Positions 35,354 to 44,627 are shown, counted from the first letter of the stretch. The stretch: 64,000 nucleotides of DNA from Streptomyces ferrugineus (GCF_015160855.1 NZ_CP063373.1:9461001-9525000); one strand, 5' to 3'. A program made the numbers and translations. Notes: generated by a model from the letters alone, not told the origin.

Positions 35354-37018
35354 CTAGCCGCAACCGCACGACGCCAGTGCCGTCGCCGTCCTGTCCAGCG
35401 CCGACTGTGCCGCGTCCCGGTTCGTCGTGCCCGTCGCCAGGAAGGCGAAGGCGAAGAGGTGGCCGTCCTGGTCGACGGCGGTGCCGGCCAGGGCGTTGAC
35501 GCCGGTGAGGGTGCCGGTCTTGGCCCGGACGATGCCGGCCGCGCCGTCCGTGTAGCGGGTGGTGAGGGTGCCGGTGAAGCCGGCGACGGGGAGGCCGGTC
35601 AGGATCGGGCGGAGTTGTGGGTGGGCCGGGTCGGCCGCCTTGGCCAGGAGGGCCGTGAGGAGGTCGGCGGTGAGCCGGTCGGCGCGGTTGAGGCCGCTGC
35701 CGTCCTTGAAGTCGGAGCCGGCCACCGGGAGGCCGAGCTTCTCGAGCCGGTCGCCGATCGCCTTGCCGGCGCCGTCGAAGTCGGCGCGTGCGCCGCTGGC
35801 CACGGCGGTCTGGCGGGCCAGGGCCTCGGCGATGTCGTTGTCGCTGTTGGTGAGCATGCGCTCGACCAGGGCGGACAGCGGCGGTGAGGAGACCTCGGCG
35901 AGCGGCTCGGCGCGGTTCGTCGCCTTGGACGGGCCGGGTGCGGTGGTCTTGATGCCGCGGTCGGCGAGGAGGTCGGCGAACTTGGCCGCCGCGTCCTTCG
36001 CCGGGTCCGGGACCCGGGCCGCCGTGCCGCTGGTGGAGTCGTCCGTGCGGCCCTCGTCGACCATCAGGGCGCTGACCGGGGCCAGATTGGGGTTCTTGCC
36101 GATCGGGTGCCGCTCGGGTCCGGCGTAGAGCGTCTTGTCGTACGAGAGGGTGACCTGGCGTACGTCCCGCTTCTTCAGCGCCTCGGCCGTCCGGTCGGCC
36201 AGGTCGCGCAGGCTCGCCCAGCCGTCGGCCTCCTTGCGGGCGGTGAGGGTGGGGTCGCCGCCGCCGACCAGGACCAGTTCCTTCGTGTCGGGTTCCAGGG
36301 CGGCGCGGGTGGTGAGGCGGTGGTCGGGGCCGAGCGCGGCGAGGGCGGCCGCGGCGGTGGCGATCTTCGTCGTGGAGGCGGGGGTGAGGGCCTCGGCGCC
36401 GCCCTCGCCGTACAGGCGTTTGCCGCTGGCCACGTCCACGACCGCCGCCGACAGCTGGCTGCCCAGCTCCGGGGCGTCCAGGAGCGGGCCCATGAGGTCG
36501 GCCAGGGCCTTGCCGTTCGGGGCCGACTTCACGGTGCTGGTGCCGCCGCCCAGGCCGGTCAGGACGGAGGCGGCGCTGGGGGCGGGGCGGGGCCCCTCGG
36601 CCGTCGTACCGGAGGAATCGGAGGAATCAGAGGAGCCAGAGGAATCGGATGTATCGGTATTACGCCCGTGATCTGCGCCACCCGTGCGCTCCTGGGCGAC
36701 CGCCCGGTCCCGCTCGGCCGTACGCTGACCGGTGGAGTCCCAGGGGCCGGCGGCGGTCACCACTCCGGCGGCCAGCGCCAGTCCGGCGGTGGCGGCGCCC
36801 GCGGTGTACTGCCAGGTCTTCGGCCTCGCGATGCGTGCGGCCTGCGGGGAGACGGCTCGCGCGAGCCGTACGACCCGCGGTTTCGCGGCCGTCGCGGCGC
36901 GGGCGAGACGTGGGCGTACGGCCTGTGCGGCCCGTGCCAGACGCGGTCGAACGGCGCCCGCGGCCCGCGTCACATGCGGTCTCGCGGCCCGCCACGGCCT
37001 CAGCTCCGGCACGACCAC
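35354..37018 (-). CDS. dacB: D-alanyl-D-alanine carboxypeptidase/endopeptidase (PBP4 type)
   Basis: 554 residues. The penicillin-binding motifs are S215-T-T-K218, S392-D-N394 and K500-T-G, and the large insert between the first two is typical of DacB. It trims peptidoglycan side chains outside the cell. A membrane segment or signal anchor lies at about 72-90. Before it is an unusually long, basic cytoplasmic part with repeated VRPRLARAA units; after it a Ser/Asp-rich linker. GTG start preceded by AAAGGGG. Confidence 0.9.
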   Translation of the reverse strand: MVVPELRPWRAARPHVTRAAGAVRPRLARAAQAVRPRLARAATAAKPRVVRLARAVSPQAARIARPKTWQYTAGAATAGLALAAGVVTAAGPWDSTGQRTAERDRAVAQERTGGADHGRNTDTSDSSGSSDSSDSSGTTAEGPRPAPSAASVLTGLGGGTSTVKSAPNGKALADLMGPLLDAPELGSQLSAAVVDVASGKRLYGEGGAEALTPASTTKIATAAAALAALGPDHRLTTRAALEPDTKELVLVGGGDPTLTARKEADGWASLRDLADRTAEALKKRDVRQVTLSYDKTLYAGPERHPIGKNPNLAPVSALMVDEGRTDDSTSGTAARVPDPAKDAAAKFADLLADRGIKTTAPGPSKATNRAEPLAEVSSPPLSALVERMLTNSDNDIAEALARQTAVASGARADFDGAGKAIGDRLEKLGLPVAGSDFKDGSGLNRADRLTADLLTALLAKAADPAHPQLRPILTGLPVAGFTGTLTTRYTDGAAGIVRAKTGTLTGVNALAGTAVDQDGHLFAFAFLATGTTNRDAAQSALDRTATALASCGCG

Positions 37019-37097
37019 CAGCCCCTTTCGCGATCACACACCTGCGTGAGGGACACTTAACCACCAGAACTATGTGTTGATCATGGAGGAGCCACCG

Positions 37098-37589
37098 GTG
37101 GAGTTCGACGTCACGATCGAGATCCCGAAGGGTTCGCGGAACAAGTACGAGGTGGACCACGAGACCGGTCGGATCCGCCTGGACCGTCGCCTCTTCACCT
37201 CGACCGCCTACCCGACCGACTACGGCTTCGTCGAGAACACCCTCGGCGAGGACGGCGACCCGCTGGACGCGCTGGTCATCCTGGACGAGCCGACCTTCCC
37301 GGGCTGCCTCATCAAGTGCCGTGCGATCGGCATGTTCCGGATGACGGACGAGGCCGGCGGAGACGACAAGCTGCTGTGCGTGCCGGCGACGGACCCGCGC
37401 GTGGAGCACCTGCGTGACATCCACCACGTGTCGGAGTTCGACCGCCTGGAGATCCAGCACTTCTTCGAGGTCTACAAGGACCTGGAGCCCGGCAAGTCGG
37501 TCGAGGGCGCCGACTGGGTGGGCCGCACCGAGGCCGAGGCCGAGATCGAGCGGTCGTACAAGCGCTTCAAGGACCAGGGCGGCCACTGA
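37098..37589 (+). CDS. ppa: Inorganic pyrophosphatase
   Basis: 163 residues, family I. It hydrolyses PPi to drive biosynthesis. [18 protein letters not shown], the metal-binding signature [10 protein letters not shown] and YKDLEPGK are present. The GTG at 37098 is set by GGAGG about 8 nt upstream. It stands divergent from dacB with a gap of 79 bp. Confidence 0.96.
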   Translation: MEFDVTIEIPKGSRNKYEVDHETGRIRLDRRLFTSTAYPTDYGFVENTLGEDGDPLDALVILDEPTFPGCLIKCRAIGMFRMTDEAGGDDKLLCVPATDPRVEHLRDIHHVSEFDRLEIQHFFEVYKDLEPGKSVEGADWVGRTEAEAEIERSYKRFKDQGGH

Positions 37590-37715
37590 GCCACCGGCGG
37601 CTTCCGGCCGCTTCCCGCCATGTGAACGGGCTGTACGCGTGGGCGTGCAGTCCGTTCGTGCGTCTGTGCGCATACTGAGGGCTGCAGGAGGTGTCGTACG
37701 AGGAGCGCTACGCAG

Positions 37716-39347
37716 GTGACGGACTGGGAGGACCGCAAGCCGCAGTCGGACGAGGCGAGGATGGCCTTCACTCCGCCCGCGGGAATCGAGGTGGGGGACA
37801 GCGAGTCGGAGACCACCTCCGAGTTCGCCCTCCCTCAGGGGCTGGACGTACCGCAGCAGCCGGTGCAGGAACCCGAGGGGTCGGCGTTCAGCACGCCGAG
37901 CGGCTACAGCGTCGAGGACGCCCCGCCCGCGTTCACTCCCGCCACCGGCATCCCGCGGATAAGCCTGACCAAGGACCTGCCCTGGCAGGACCGGATGCGC
38001 ACGATGCTGCGCATGCCGGTGGCCGAGCGGCCCGCCCCGGAGCCGATGCCGAAGGCGGAGGAGGAGGGCCCGGCCGTTCCGCGCGTGCTGGACCTGACGC
38101 TGCGTATCGGCGAGCTGCTGCTGGCGGGCGGTGAGGGCGCCGAGGACGTGGAGGCGGCGATGTTCGCGGTCTGCCGGTCCTACGGCCTGGACCGGTGCGA
38201 GCCGAACGTCACCTTCACGCTGCTGTCGGTCTCGTATCAGCCGTCACTGGTGGACGATCCGGTGTCGGCATCGCGCACGGTACGGCGGCGCGGCACCGAC
38301 TACACGCGTCTGGCGGCCGTGTACCGGCTCGTGGACGACCTCAGCGACCCGGAGACCCATATCTCCCTGGAGGAGGCCTACGGGCGGCTGGCGGAGATCC
38401 GCCGCAACCGGCACCCGTACCCGACCTGGGTGCTGACCGCGGCGAGCGGGCTGCTCGCGGGCGCGGCCTCCGTACTGGTCGGCGGTGGGGTGCTGGTGTT
38501 CTTCGCCGCCGCGATCGGCGCGATGCTCGGCGACCGGCTGGCGTGGCTGTGCGCGGGGCGCGGGCTGCCGGAGTTCTACCAGTTCACGGTGGCCGCGATG
38601 CCCCCCGCGGCGATAGGGATCGCGCTGACGCTGACGCACGCCGATGTGAGAGCGTCGGCGGTCATCACCGGTGGGCTGTTCGCGCTGCTGCCCGGGCGGG
38701 CGCTGGTGGCGGGCGTGCAGGACGGGCTGACCGGCTACTACATCACCGCGTCCGCGCGGCTGCTGGAGGTGCTGTACTTCTTCGTCGGCATCGTCGTCGG
38801 GGTGCTGGTGGTCCTGTACTTCGGGGTCAATCTCGGTGCCGAGCTGGACCCCGACGCGGCGCTGCACGTCTCCAACCGGCCGTACTGGCAGATCGCCGCG
38901 TCGATGCTGCTGGCGCTGACCTTCGCCGTGCTGCTCCAGCAGGAACGATCCACCGTGCTCGCCGTGACCCTCAACGGGGGCGTCGCCTGGGTGGTGTACG
39001 GCGCCATGCACTACGCCGGCGAGCTGTCGCCGGTCGCTTCCACGGCCGTCGCCGCGGGCGTGGTGGGGTTGTTCGGACAGTTGATGGCGCGGTACCAGTT
39101 CGCGTCGGCGCTGCCCTACACCACCGCCGCGATCGGGCCCCTGCTGCCGGGTTCCGCCACCTACTTCGGGCTGCTGTCGATCGCGCAGAACGACGTGGAC
39201 GCGGGGCTTGTCTGGCTGGCCACGGCGGCGTCCCTGGCCATGGCCATCGCCATCGGGGTGAACCTCGGCTCCGAGATCTCGCGGTTGTTCCTGCGGATCG
39301 GGTCGCCGGAGAAGCGGCGAGCCGCCAAGCGGACTCGAGGATTCTGA
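37716..39347 (+). CDS. Threonine/serine exporter family protein (ThrE-like)
   Basis: 543 residues. After a disordered N-terminus of about 120 residues comes the ThrE domain: RVLDLTLRIGELLLAGGEGAEDVEAAM and the long soluble part, then about ten membrane helices (230-530) including both halves normally found in ThrE of Corynebacterium. It should export small amino acids from the cytoplasm. GTG start with GAGGAG upstream. A single-gene unit between ppa and the convergent DedA gene. Confidence 0.86.
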   Translation: MTDWEDRKPQSDEARMAFTPPAGIEVGDSESETTSEFALPQGLDVPQQPVQEPEGSAFSTPSGYSVEDAPPAFTPATGIPRISLTKDLPWQDRMRTMLRMPVAERPAPEPMPKAEEEGPAVPRVLDLTLRIGELLLAGGEGAEDVEAAMFAVCRSYGLDRCEPNVTFTLLSVSYQPSLVDDPVSASRTVRRRGTDYTRLAAVYRLVDDLSDPETHISLEEAYGRLAEIRRNRHPYPTWVLTAASGLLAGAASVLVGGGVLVFFAAAIGAMLGDRLAWLCAGRGLPEFYQFTVAAMPPAAIGIALTLTHADVRASAVITGGLFALLPGRALVAGVQDGLTGYYITASARLLEVLYFFVGIVVGVLVVLYFGVNLGAELDPDAALHVSNRPYWQIAASMLLALTFAVLLQQERSTVLAVTLNGGVAWVVYGAMHYAGELSPVASTAVAAGVVGLFGQLMARYQFASALPYTTAAIGPLLPGSATYFGLLSIAQNDVDAGLVWLATAASLAMAIAIGVNLGSEISRLFLRIGSPEKRRAAKRTRGF

Positions 39348-39381
39348 GTGCCTGGCGGCTCGGTCACCTGCTCGGGGCGGT

Positions 39382-40263
39382 TCAGTAGCCCTGGTTCGGC
39401 GGGTACTGCTGGTTCTGGTGGTTCTGTTGGCCGTAACCCTGCGGGTACTGCTGGGCGTACGGCTGCTGCTGGGGCTGCCGGCCGTAGTACTGCTGGTCGT
39501 AGCCGTACTGCTGGCTCCCCTGGTTGCCGTACGGCGGCTGCTGGGGCTGGTCGTCGGACGGGATCCGGCGCAGCTGGGTCGTCGCGTCGTCCATCTGCGG
39601 ATGCTGCTGGTGCTGTACGGCGACGGGAGCCTCGGCGGCGGCGCGCTTCTTCTTGGCGCGCTCCCGCAGGAACTCGATGATGATCGGGACCACCGAGACG
39701 AAGACGATGAGGACGAGGATCGCCTCGACGTTGGTCTTGATGAACTCGATCTGGCCGAGCCAGTAGCCCGCGAGGGTGACGCCGGAGCCCCAGGCGATGC
39801 CGCCGATGACGTTGTACGTGAAGAACGTGGCGTACTTCATACGGCCGGCGCCCGCCACGATGGGGGCGAAGGTGCGCACGATCGGGACGAAGCGGGCGAG
39901 GACGATCGCCTTGGGGCCGTACTTCTCCATGAACTCGTGGGCCTTCTCCAGGTTCTCCTGTTTGAAGAGCTTGGAGTTGGGGCGGTTGAAGAGCCTCGGG
40001 CCGAAGAACTTGCCGATCATGTAGCCGACCTGGTCGCCGATGACGGCGGCCAGGACGATGAGCGTGCAGACCAGCCACAGGGGCTGGGTGATGTAGTTCC
40101 CCTCGGCCACGAACAGGCCCGCCGTGAACAGCAGGGAGTCCCCGGGCAGGAACGCGAAGAGGCCGGACTCGGCGAAGACGATCAGCAGGATGCCGGGGAG
40201 GCTGAAGGTCTCGATCAGATAGTCCGGGCTGAGCCACTCGGGGCCGAGCGCAAGCGTGGTCAC
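39382..40263 (-). CDS. DedA/SNARE-associated membrane protein with Gln/Tyr-rich tail
   Basis: 293 residues. The DedA domain (about 1-205) has the motif LPGDSLLFTAG, then GDQVGYMIGKFFGPRLF and VLARFVPIVRTFAPIVAGAGRM. These proteins are thought to move lipids such as undecaprenyl phosphate or phosphatidylethanolamine across the membrane. The last 85 residues are a Gln/Tyr/Pro-rich low-complexity tail. GTG start; divergent from the YbjQ-type gene. Confidence 0.88.
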   Translation of the reverse strand: MTTLALGPEWLSPDYLIETFSLPGILLIVFAESGLFAFLPGDSLLFTAGLFVAEGNYITQPLWLVCTLIVLAAVIGDQVGYMIGKFFGPRLFNRPNSKLFKQENLEKAHEFMEKYGPKAIVLARFVPIVRTFAPIVAGAGRMKYATFFTYNVIGGIAWGSGVTLAGYWLGQIEFIKTNVEAILVLIVFVSVVPIIIEFLRERAKKKRAAAEAPVAVQHQQHPQMDDATTQLRRIPSDDQPQQPPYGNQGSQQYGYDQQYYGRQPQQQPYAQQYPQGYGQQNHQNQQYPPNQGY

Positions 40264-40400
40264 GGGATTGTGGCTCCTGCGGGGAAGGGGCGGGCGGGCT
40301 GTGACTGGCGGGTCAAAAATATCAACGCCGTACCGGTCGCCCAGGTTCCATGGACCCGTTCAGGATGCACTGTGCGCCCGCCGGGACAAAGCTGTGAGGC

Positions 40401-40766
40401 ATGGGCATCGAAGATTACGGCGGCGGGCAGGGACCCCAGCCGGACGTTCTGGTAGTGACCACGAATGACGTCCCCGGATACCGGGTCACACAGGTCATCG
40501 GCGAGGTCTTCGGACTGACCGTGCGCTCCCGGCACGTCGGCAGTCAGATCGGCGCCGGTCTGAAGTCGCTGGTGGGCGGTGAGCTCAAGGGGCTCACCAA
40601 GACGCTGGTGGAGACCCGGAACCAGGCCATGGAGCGGCTCGTCGAGCAGGCACGCGCGCGTGGCGCGAACGCGGTGCTGATGTTCCGGTTCGACGTGACC
40701 GAGGCGGCCGACGTGGGCACCGAGGTGTGCGCCTACGGGACCGCGGTGGTCCTGACCCGGGAGTGA
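40401..40766 (+). CDS. YbjQ/UPF0145 family protein
   Basis: 121 residues. The heavy-metal-binding-like YbjQ domain is seen in VLVVTTNDVPGYRVTQVIGEV, LVETRNQAMERLVEQARARGANAVL and VCAYGTAVVL. Proteins of this family form pentamers; the function is not established. ATG start; 28 bp from the convergent tipA. Confidence 0.85.
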   Translation: MGIEDYGGGQGPQPDVLVVTTNDVPGYRVTQVIGEVFGLTVRSRHVGSQIGAGLKSLVGGELKGLTKTLVETRNQAMERLVEQARARGANAVLMFRFDVTEAADVGTEVCAYGTAVVLTRE

Positions 40767-40794
40767 CCCGTACGGCCCCTCCCGGGCCAGGGCG

Positions 40795-41229
40795 TCACGA
40801 GGTGTGGCGGGCGGCGTTGGCGAGGATCGCGTCCTTCATGTAGACGGCGAGCCCCGGCTTGGCCTTGTCGATGTTGTGCGTGAACCGCTCGTCGGCGACG
40901 TACATCTCACCGAGGCACGCGTGCATCTCGTGCCCGCAGTCGTAGTGGTTGCGGGAGATCCCCTGGCGGTGCTCCTCGGCGGCGTCCATGGCGGCCTCGG
41001 AGTCCGCCGGCTCGCCGGCCTCCATGAGCGCGACGAAACGCCGCGTGAGTTCGTCGGCCTCGCGCTGGATCCGCTGCCAGTCCTCCTTGGTGTAGGAGGC
41101 CGCGCGCTGCTGTGACTGCCGGTAGGCGTCGGTGTCGCCCCAGCGCTCCCGCACCTCCTCCTCGTACTGGTCCGGGTCGAAGTCCCCGAACACCTCGAAC
41201 TTCTCCTCCGGCGTCAGATTGATCCCCAT
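40795..41229 (-). CDS. tipA: TipAS, drug-binding domain made from an internal start
   Basis: In-frame ATG at codon 110 of tipA, beginning MGINLTPEEKFEVFG, with its own GGAGG about 9 nt upstream. It gives 144 residues, the known size of TipAS, which traps thiopeptides and is made in excess over TipAL. Confidence 0.85.
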   Translation of the reverse strand: MGINLTPEEKFEVFGDFDPDQYEEEVRERWGDTDAYRQSQQRAASYTKEDWQRIQREADELTRRFVALMEAGEPADSEAAMDAAEEHRQGISRNHYDCGHEMHACLGEMYVADERFTHNIDKAKPGLAVYMKDAILANAARHTS

Positions 41230-41556
41230 CTTGCGTGCCTCCATGGCGTGTTCCACGGCCTCCGCCATCTTCTGCAGCTTCTCGATCCGGGCGGTCAGCA
41301 GCTCGTGCTGCCGGCGCAGGTGAGTGCGCGGGTCCGCGTCCGGGTCGTCGAGCAGGGCGGCGACCTCCTCGAGCGGGAAGCCGAGCTCGCGGTAGAACAG
41401 GATCTGCTGCAGCCGGTCGAGGTCGGCGTCGTTGTAGCGCCGGTGGCCCGCGTGGCTGCGCTCGCCGGGTACGAGCAGGCCGATGTCGTCGTAGTGGTGC
41501 AGGGTGCGCACCGTCACACCGGCGAATCCGGCGACCTGTCCCACGGAGTAGCTCAC
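40795..41556 (-). CDS. tipA: TipA, thiopeptide-responsive MerR-family activator (TipAL)
   Basis: 253 residues, the same length as TipAL. Residues 1-75 are the MerR winged helix (VGQVAGFAGVTVRTLHHYDD), 76-109 the coiled coil and 110-253 the drug-binding domain. Thiostrepton and related thiopeptides bind covalently through C214; both C207 and C214 are kept (HYDCGHEMHACLG). TipA activates its own promoter. GTG start. The operator lies at 41593-41609. Confidence 0.95.
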   Translation of the reverse strand: MSYSVGQVAGFAGVTVRTLHHYDDIGLLVPGERSHAGHRRYNDADLDRLQQILFYRELGFPLEEVAALLDDPDADPRTHLRRQHELLTARIEKLQKMAEAVEHAMEARKMGINLTPEEKFEVFGDFDPDQYEEEVRERWGDTDAYRQSQQRAASYTKEDWQRIQREADELTRRFVALMEAGEPADSEAAMDAAEEHRQGISRNHYDCGHEMHACLGEMYVADERFTHNIDKAKPGLAVYMKDAILANAARHTS

Positions 41557-41592
41557 TTCCGCTCCCTTCTCGGTACGCGCTCCACGGTGGCT

Positions 41593-41609
41593 CCTCACGC
41601 GACGTGAGG
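41593..41609. promoter_or_regulatory. tipA operator palindrome
   Basis: CCTCACG-CGA-CGTGAGG, 7-bp arms with a 3-bp centre, 37 bp before the tipA start. It closely resembles the palindrome to which TipA binds in the classic tipA promoter. Confidence 0.8.
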
Positions 41610-41661
41610 TGCAAGCCCGTTGTCGCGCCTGTGTCACCCGGCCCGAAATGAAGCGTCCGTT

Positions 41662-42966
41662 ATGCCCGCTTATGGTGAGCTGGTGGCCCAGGAAACCCCG
41701 GGGCAGGCGCCCCCCGCTCCGGCGACCCCGGCGCGCATGCTGCTGCCGTCGATCCTGCCCGCCCTGGCCGTGGGCGTGATGGCGAGCCTGCTGCTCCTGG
41801 GGGTGAGCGAGGCGGCCGAGGCGCTCCAGGACGTGCTGTGGGGCGATCTGCCGGACGCCCTGGGCGTGGGCCGCTACTCGGTGCTGTGGATGCTGGTGAT
41901 GCTCACCGCCACCGGGATCGCGGTGGGCCTGGTGGTGTGGAAGGCGCCGGGGCACGCCGGGCCCGATCCCGCCACCATCGGCCTGGACGCGCCCGTGCTG
42001 CCGCTCTCGGTGCTGCCCGGGCTGGCGCTGGCGACGGCGCTGATGCTGGCGGGCGGGCCGAGCCTGGGCCCGGAGAACCCGATCATCGCGGTGAACGTGG
42101 GCCTGGCCTACTGGCTGGGCCACCGCCTCGTGCCCCGGGCCCCTGGCCGGCTGTGGCCGATGCTGGCGGAGGCGGCGACGATCGGCGCGCTGTTCGGGAC
42201 GCCGGTAGCGGCGGCACTGCTGCTGTCGGAGGCGCTGGCGACGCGTGAGACGCGGGGCGCGCTGTGGGACAACGTGTTCGCACCGCTGGTGTCGGCCGCG
42301 GCGGGGGCGATGACCGTCAACCTGGTGGCCGAGCCCAGCTTCGACCTGGATCTGCCCGCGTTCGGGCGTCCCGGCTGGGTGGACCTGCTGGCGGCGCTGG
42401 TGGTCGCCTCGGCGGCGGCGCTGCTCGGCATGGCGGCGGTCCACGCCTTCCCCCATGTGCACGCCGTCTTCCGTCGGCTGCGGCACCCGATGGTGGCGCT
42501 GCCCGTCGGCGGGGTCGTGCTGGGGCTCCTGGGGGCGCTGGGCGGCCATCTGACGCTCTTCAAGGGGCTGGACGAGGTCGGGGAGCTGGCGGCCGATCCG
42601 GACGGCTGGACGGCCGGGGAGTTCGCCACGATGACGGTCGTCAAGCTGGCCGCGCTGGTCGTCGCCGCGTCCTGCGGGTTCCGGGGCGGGCGGATCTTCC
42701 CGGCCGTCTTCGTCGGCGCCGCGCTCGGCCTCACCGCCCATGCCCTGGTGTCGGACGTGCACCCGGCGGTGGGGGTGTCCGCGGGCGTGCTGGGCGTGCT
42801 GCTGGCGATCACCCGGCAGGGCTGGGTGAGCCTGTTCACCGCCGCCGTCCTGGTCGCCTCGCCCTCGATCATCGCCCTGTTGTGCATCGCCTCGCTGCCG
42901 GCCTGGCTGCTGGTGACCGGGCGGCCCCAGATGCAGTTGCGCGCGGACGGAACTCCGGTCCGCTGA
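41662..42966 (+). CDS. ClC-family chloride channel or antiporter
   Basis: 434 residues, about ten membrane helices. The ClC signatures appear as GGPSLGPENPIIAVNVG (GxExP, with the gating Glu) and FRGGRIFPAVFVGAALG (GGxFxP). Members exchange chloride for protons. The ATG at 41662 is used; a GTG at 41683 is also plausible. It begins divergently from tipA and is followed after 30 bp by glutamate decarboxylase, which suggests an acid-resistance unit. Confidence 0.8.
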   Translation: MPAYGELVAQETPGQAPPAPATPARMLLPSILPALAVGVMASLLLLGVSEAAEALQDVLWGDLPDALGVGRYSVLWMLVMLTATGIAVGLVVWKAPGHAGPDPATIGLDAPVLPLSVLPGLALATALMLAGGPSLGPENPIIAVNVGLAYWLGHRLVPRAPGRLWPMLAEAATIGALFGTPVAAALLLSEALATRETRGALWDNVFAPLVSAAAGAMTVNLVAEPSFDLDLPAFGRPGWVDLLAALVVASAAALLGMAAVHAFPHVHAVFRRLRHPMVALPVGGVVLGLLGALGGHLTLFKGLDEVGELAADPDGWTAGEFATMTVVKLAALVVAASCGFRGGRIFPAVFVGAALGLTAHALVSDVHPAVGVSAGVLGVLLAITRQGWVSLFTAAVLVASPSIIALLCIASLPAWLLVTGRPQMQLRADGTPVR

Positions 42967-42996
42967 CACCCGTTCAGGAATGCAGGAGGCAGGCCC

Positions 42997-44403
42997 ATGT
43001 CGTTGCACAGAGGTCCCCGGGACCCCGACGAGCGTCACCTGTCCGTGAACCCCTTCTACGGCGAGGCGAACCCGGTCGGCGGCATGGCCGACGCCCCGCC
43101 CACGCATCGGCTGCCCGACGCGCCGCTCGCGCCGTCGACGGCCTATCAGCTGGTGCACGACGAGCTGATGCTGGACGGCAACTCCCGGCTCAACCTGGCC
43201 ACCTTCGTCACCACGTGGATGGAGCCGCAGGCCGATGTGCTGATGGCGGAGTGCCGGGACAAGAACATGATCGACAAGGACGAGTACCCGCGCACCGCCG
43301 AGCTGGAGCGGCGCTGCGTGGCGATGCTCGCCGATCTGTGGCACGCGCCCGATCCGGCGGCGGCCGTGGGCTGTTCGACGACCGGCTCCAGCGAGGCGTG
43401 CATGCTCGCGGGGATGGCGCTGAAGCGCCGCTGGGCCAAGCGCAACGCCGACCGCTATCCGGGCGCGCGCCCCAACCTCGTGATGGGGATCAACGTCCAG
43501 GTCTGCTGGGACAAGTTCTGCAACTTCTGGGAGGTCGAGCCCCGCCTGGTGCCGATGGAGGGCGAGCGGTTCCATCTCGATCCGCAGGCGGCGGCCGAGC
43601 TGTGCGACGAGAACACCATCGGGGTCGTCGGGATCCTCGGCTCCACCTTCGACGGTTCCTACGAGCCGATCGCGGAGCTGTGCGCGGCCCTCGACGCCCT
43701 TCAGGGGCGCACGGGGCTCGACGTCCCGGTGCACGTCGACGGCGCGTCCGGCGCCATGGTGGCGCCCTTCCTCGACGAGGACCTGGAGTGGGACTTCCGG
43801 CTGCCGAGGGTCGCCTCGATCAACACCTCGGGGCACAAGTACGGGCTCGTCTACCCCGGGGTCGGCTGGGCGCTGTGGCGGGACGCCGAGGCGCTGCCCG
43901 AGGAGCTCGTGTTCCGCGTCAACTACCTGGGCGGCGACATGCCGACCTTCGCGCTGAACTTCTCCCGGCCGGGCGCCCAGGTCGTGGCGCAGTACTACTC
44001 GTTCCTGCGGCTGGGCCGCCAGGGCTACCGGGCGGTGCAGCAGACCGCGCGGGACGTGGCCGGCCGGCTCGCCCGGGCCGTGGAGAAGCTCGGCGACTTC
44101 CGGCTGCTGACCCGGGGCGACCAACTGCCGGTGTTCGCCTTCACCACGGCCCCGGACGTGCGGGCGTACGACGTCTTCGACGTCTCCCGGCGGATGCGGG
44201 AGACGGGCTGGCTGGTCCCGGCGTACACCTTCCCGCCCCACCGCCAGGACCTGTCCGTGCTGCGGGTCGTCTGCCGCAACGGCTTCTCCGCCGACCTCGC
44301 CGAGCTGTTCGTGGCGGACCTGAGCCGTGCCCTGCCGGAGCTGCGCCGCCAGCCGCACCCCTTCACCCGGGACAGGGAGGCGGCCACCGGCTTCCACCAC
44401 TAG
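42997..44403 (+). CDS. gadB: Glutamate decarboxylase
   Basis: 468 residues. It removes the alpha-carboxyl of glutamate to make GABA, using up one proton. PLP binds K281 in NTSGHKYGLVYPG; HVDGASGAMVAPF and GSTFDGSYEPI are family segments. AGGAGG stands upstream of the ATG. No GadC-type antiporter is near; the gene before it encodes a ClC protein. A MITE-like repeat begins right after its stop. Confidence 0.93.
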   Translation: MSLHRGPRDPDERHLSVNPFYGEANPVGGMADAPPTHRLPDAPLAPSTAYQLVHDELMLDGNSRLNLATFVTTWMEPQADVLMAECRDKNMIDKDEYPRTAELERRCVAMLADLWHAPDPAAAVGCSTTGSSEACMLAGMALKRRWAKRNADRYPGARPNLVMGINVQVCWDKFCNFWEVEPRLVPMEGERFHLDPQAAAELCDENTIGVVGILGSTFDGSYEPIAELCAALDALQGRTGLDVPVHVDGASGAMVAPFLDEDLEWDFRLPRVASINTSGHKYGLVYPGVGWALWRDAEALPEELVFRVNYLGGDMPTFALNFSRPGAQVVAQYYSFLRLGRQGYRAVQQTARDVAGRLARAVEKLGDFRLLTRGDQLPVFAFTTAPDVRAYDVFDVSRRMRETGWLVPAYTFPPHRQDLSVLRVVCRNGFSADLAELFVADLSRALPELRRQPHPFTRDREAATGFHH

Positions 44404-44404
44404 G

Positions 44405-44618
44405 CCTGTCGTCAAATTCCCGCCTGCCGCGCGGCGTCATGCACGCTCCCCCACTGCCTTGAGGGCGTGGGAGGTACCCCCACTCGCCGCACCGCGCGAA
44501 AGCCCACGTGGCGCCTCCCCCACGCTCGAACCGGCTTCCCTCGGCTTGCGCGGGGGCACCCCCATCGCGGCGGGCGCGCGGCCCGCCCTTCGGGCGGACG
44601 ACGGGAATTGACGACAGG
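44405..44618. mobile_element. 214-bp MITE-like element with terminal inverted repeats
   Basis: The ends are CCTGTCGTCAAATTCCCG and, inverted, CGGGAATTGACGACAGG, differing by one base. The inside carries further hairpins (for example CCGCCC-TTC-GGGCGG) and no gene. It fills the gap between gadB and the ABC permease. I recall similar elements in many Streptomyces intergenic regions. No clear target-site duplication is seen. Confidence 0.7.
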
Positions 44619-44627
44619 GCGTGGCCG

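Noticed and set aside
40795..44415. TipA fused to a 950-residue N-terminal region
   Set aside because: The region is antisense to the ClC and gadB genes; tipA has a normal GTG start and operator.
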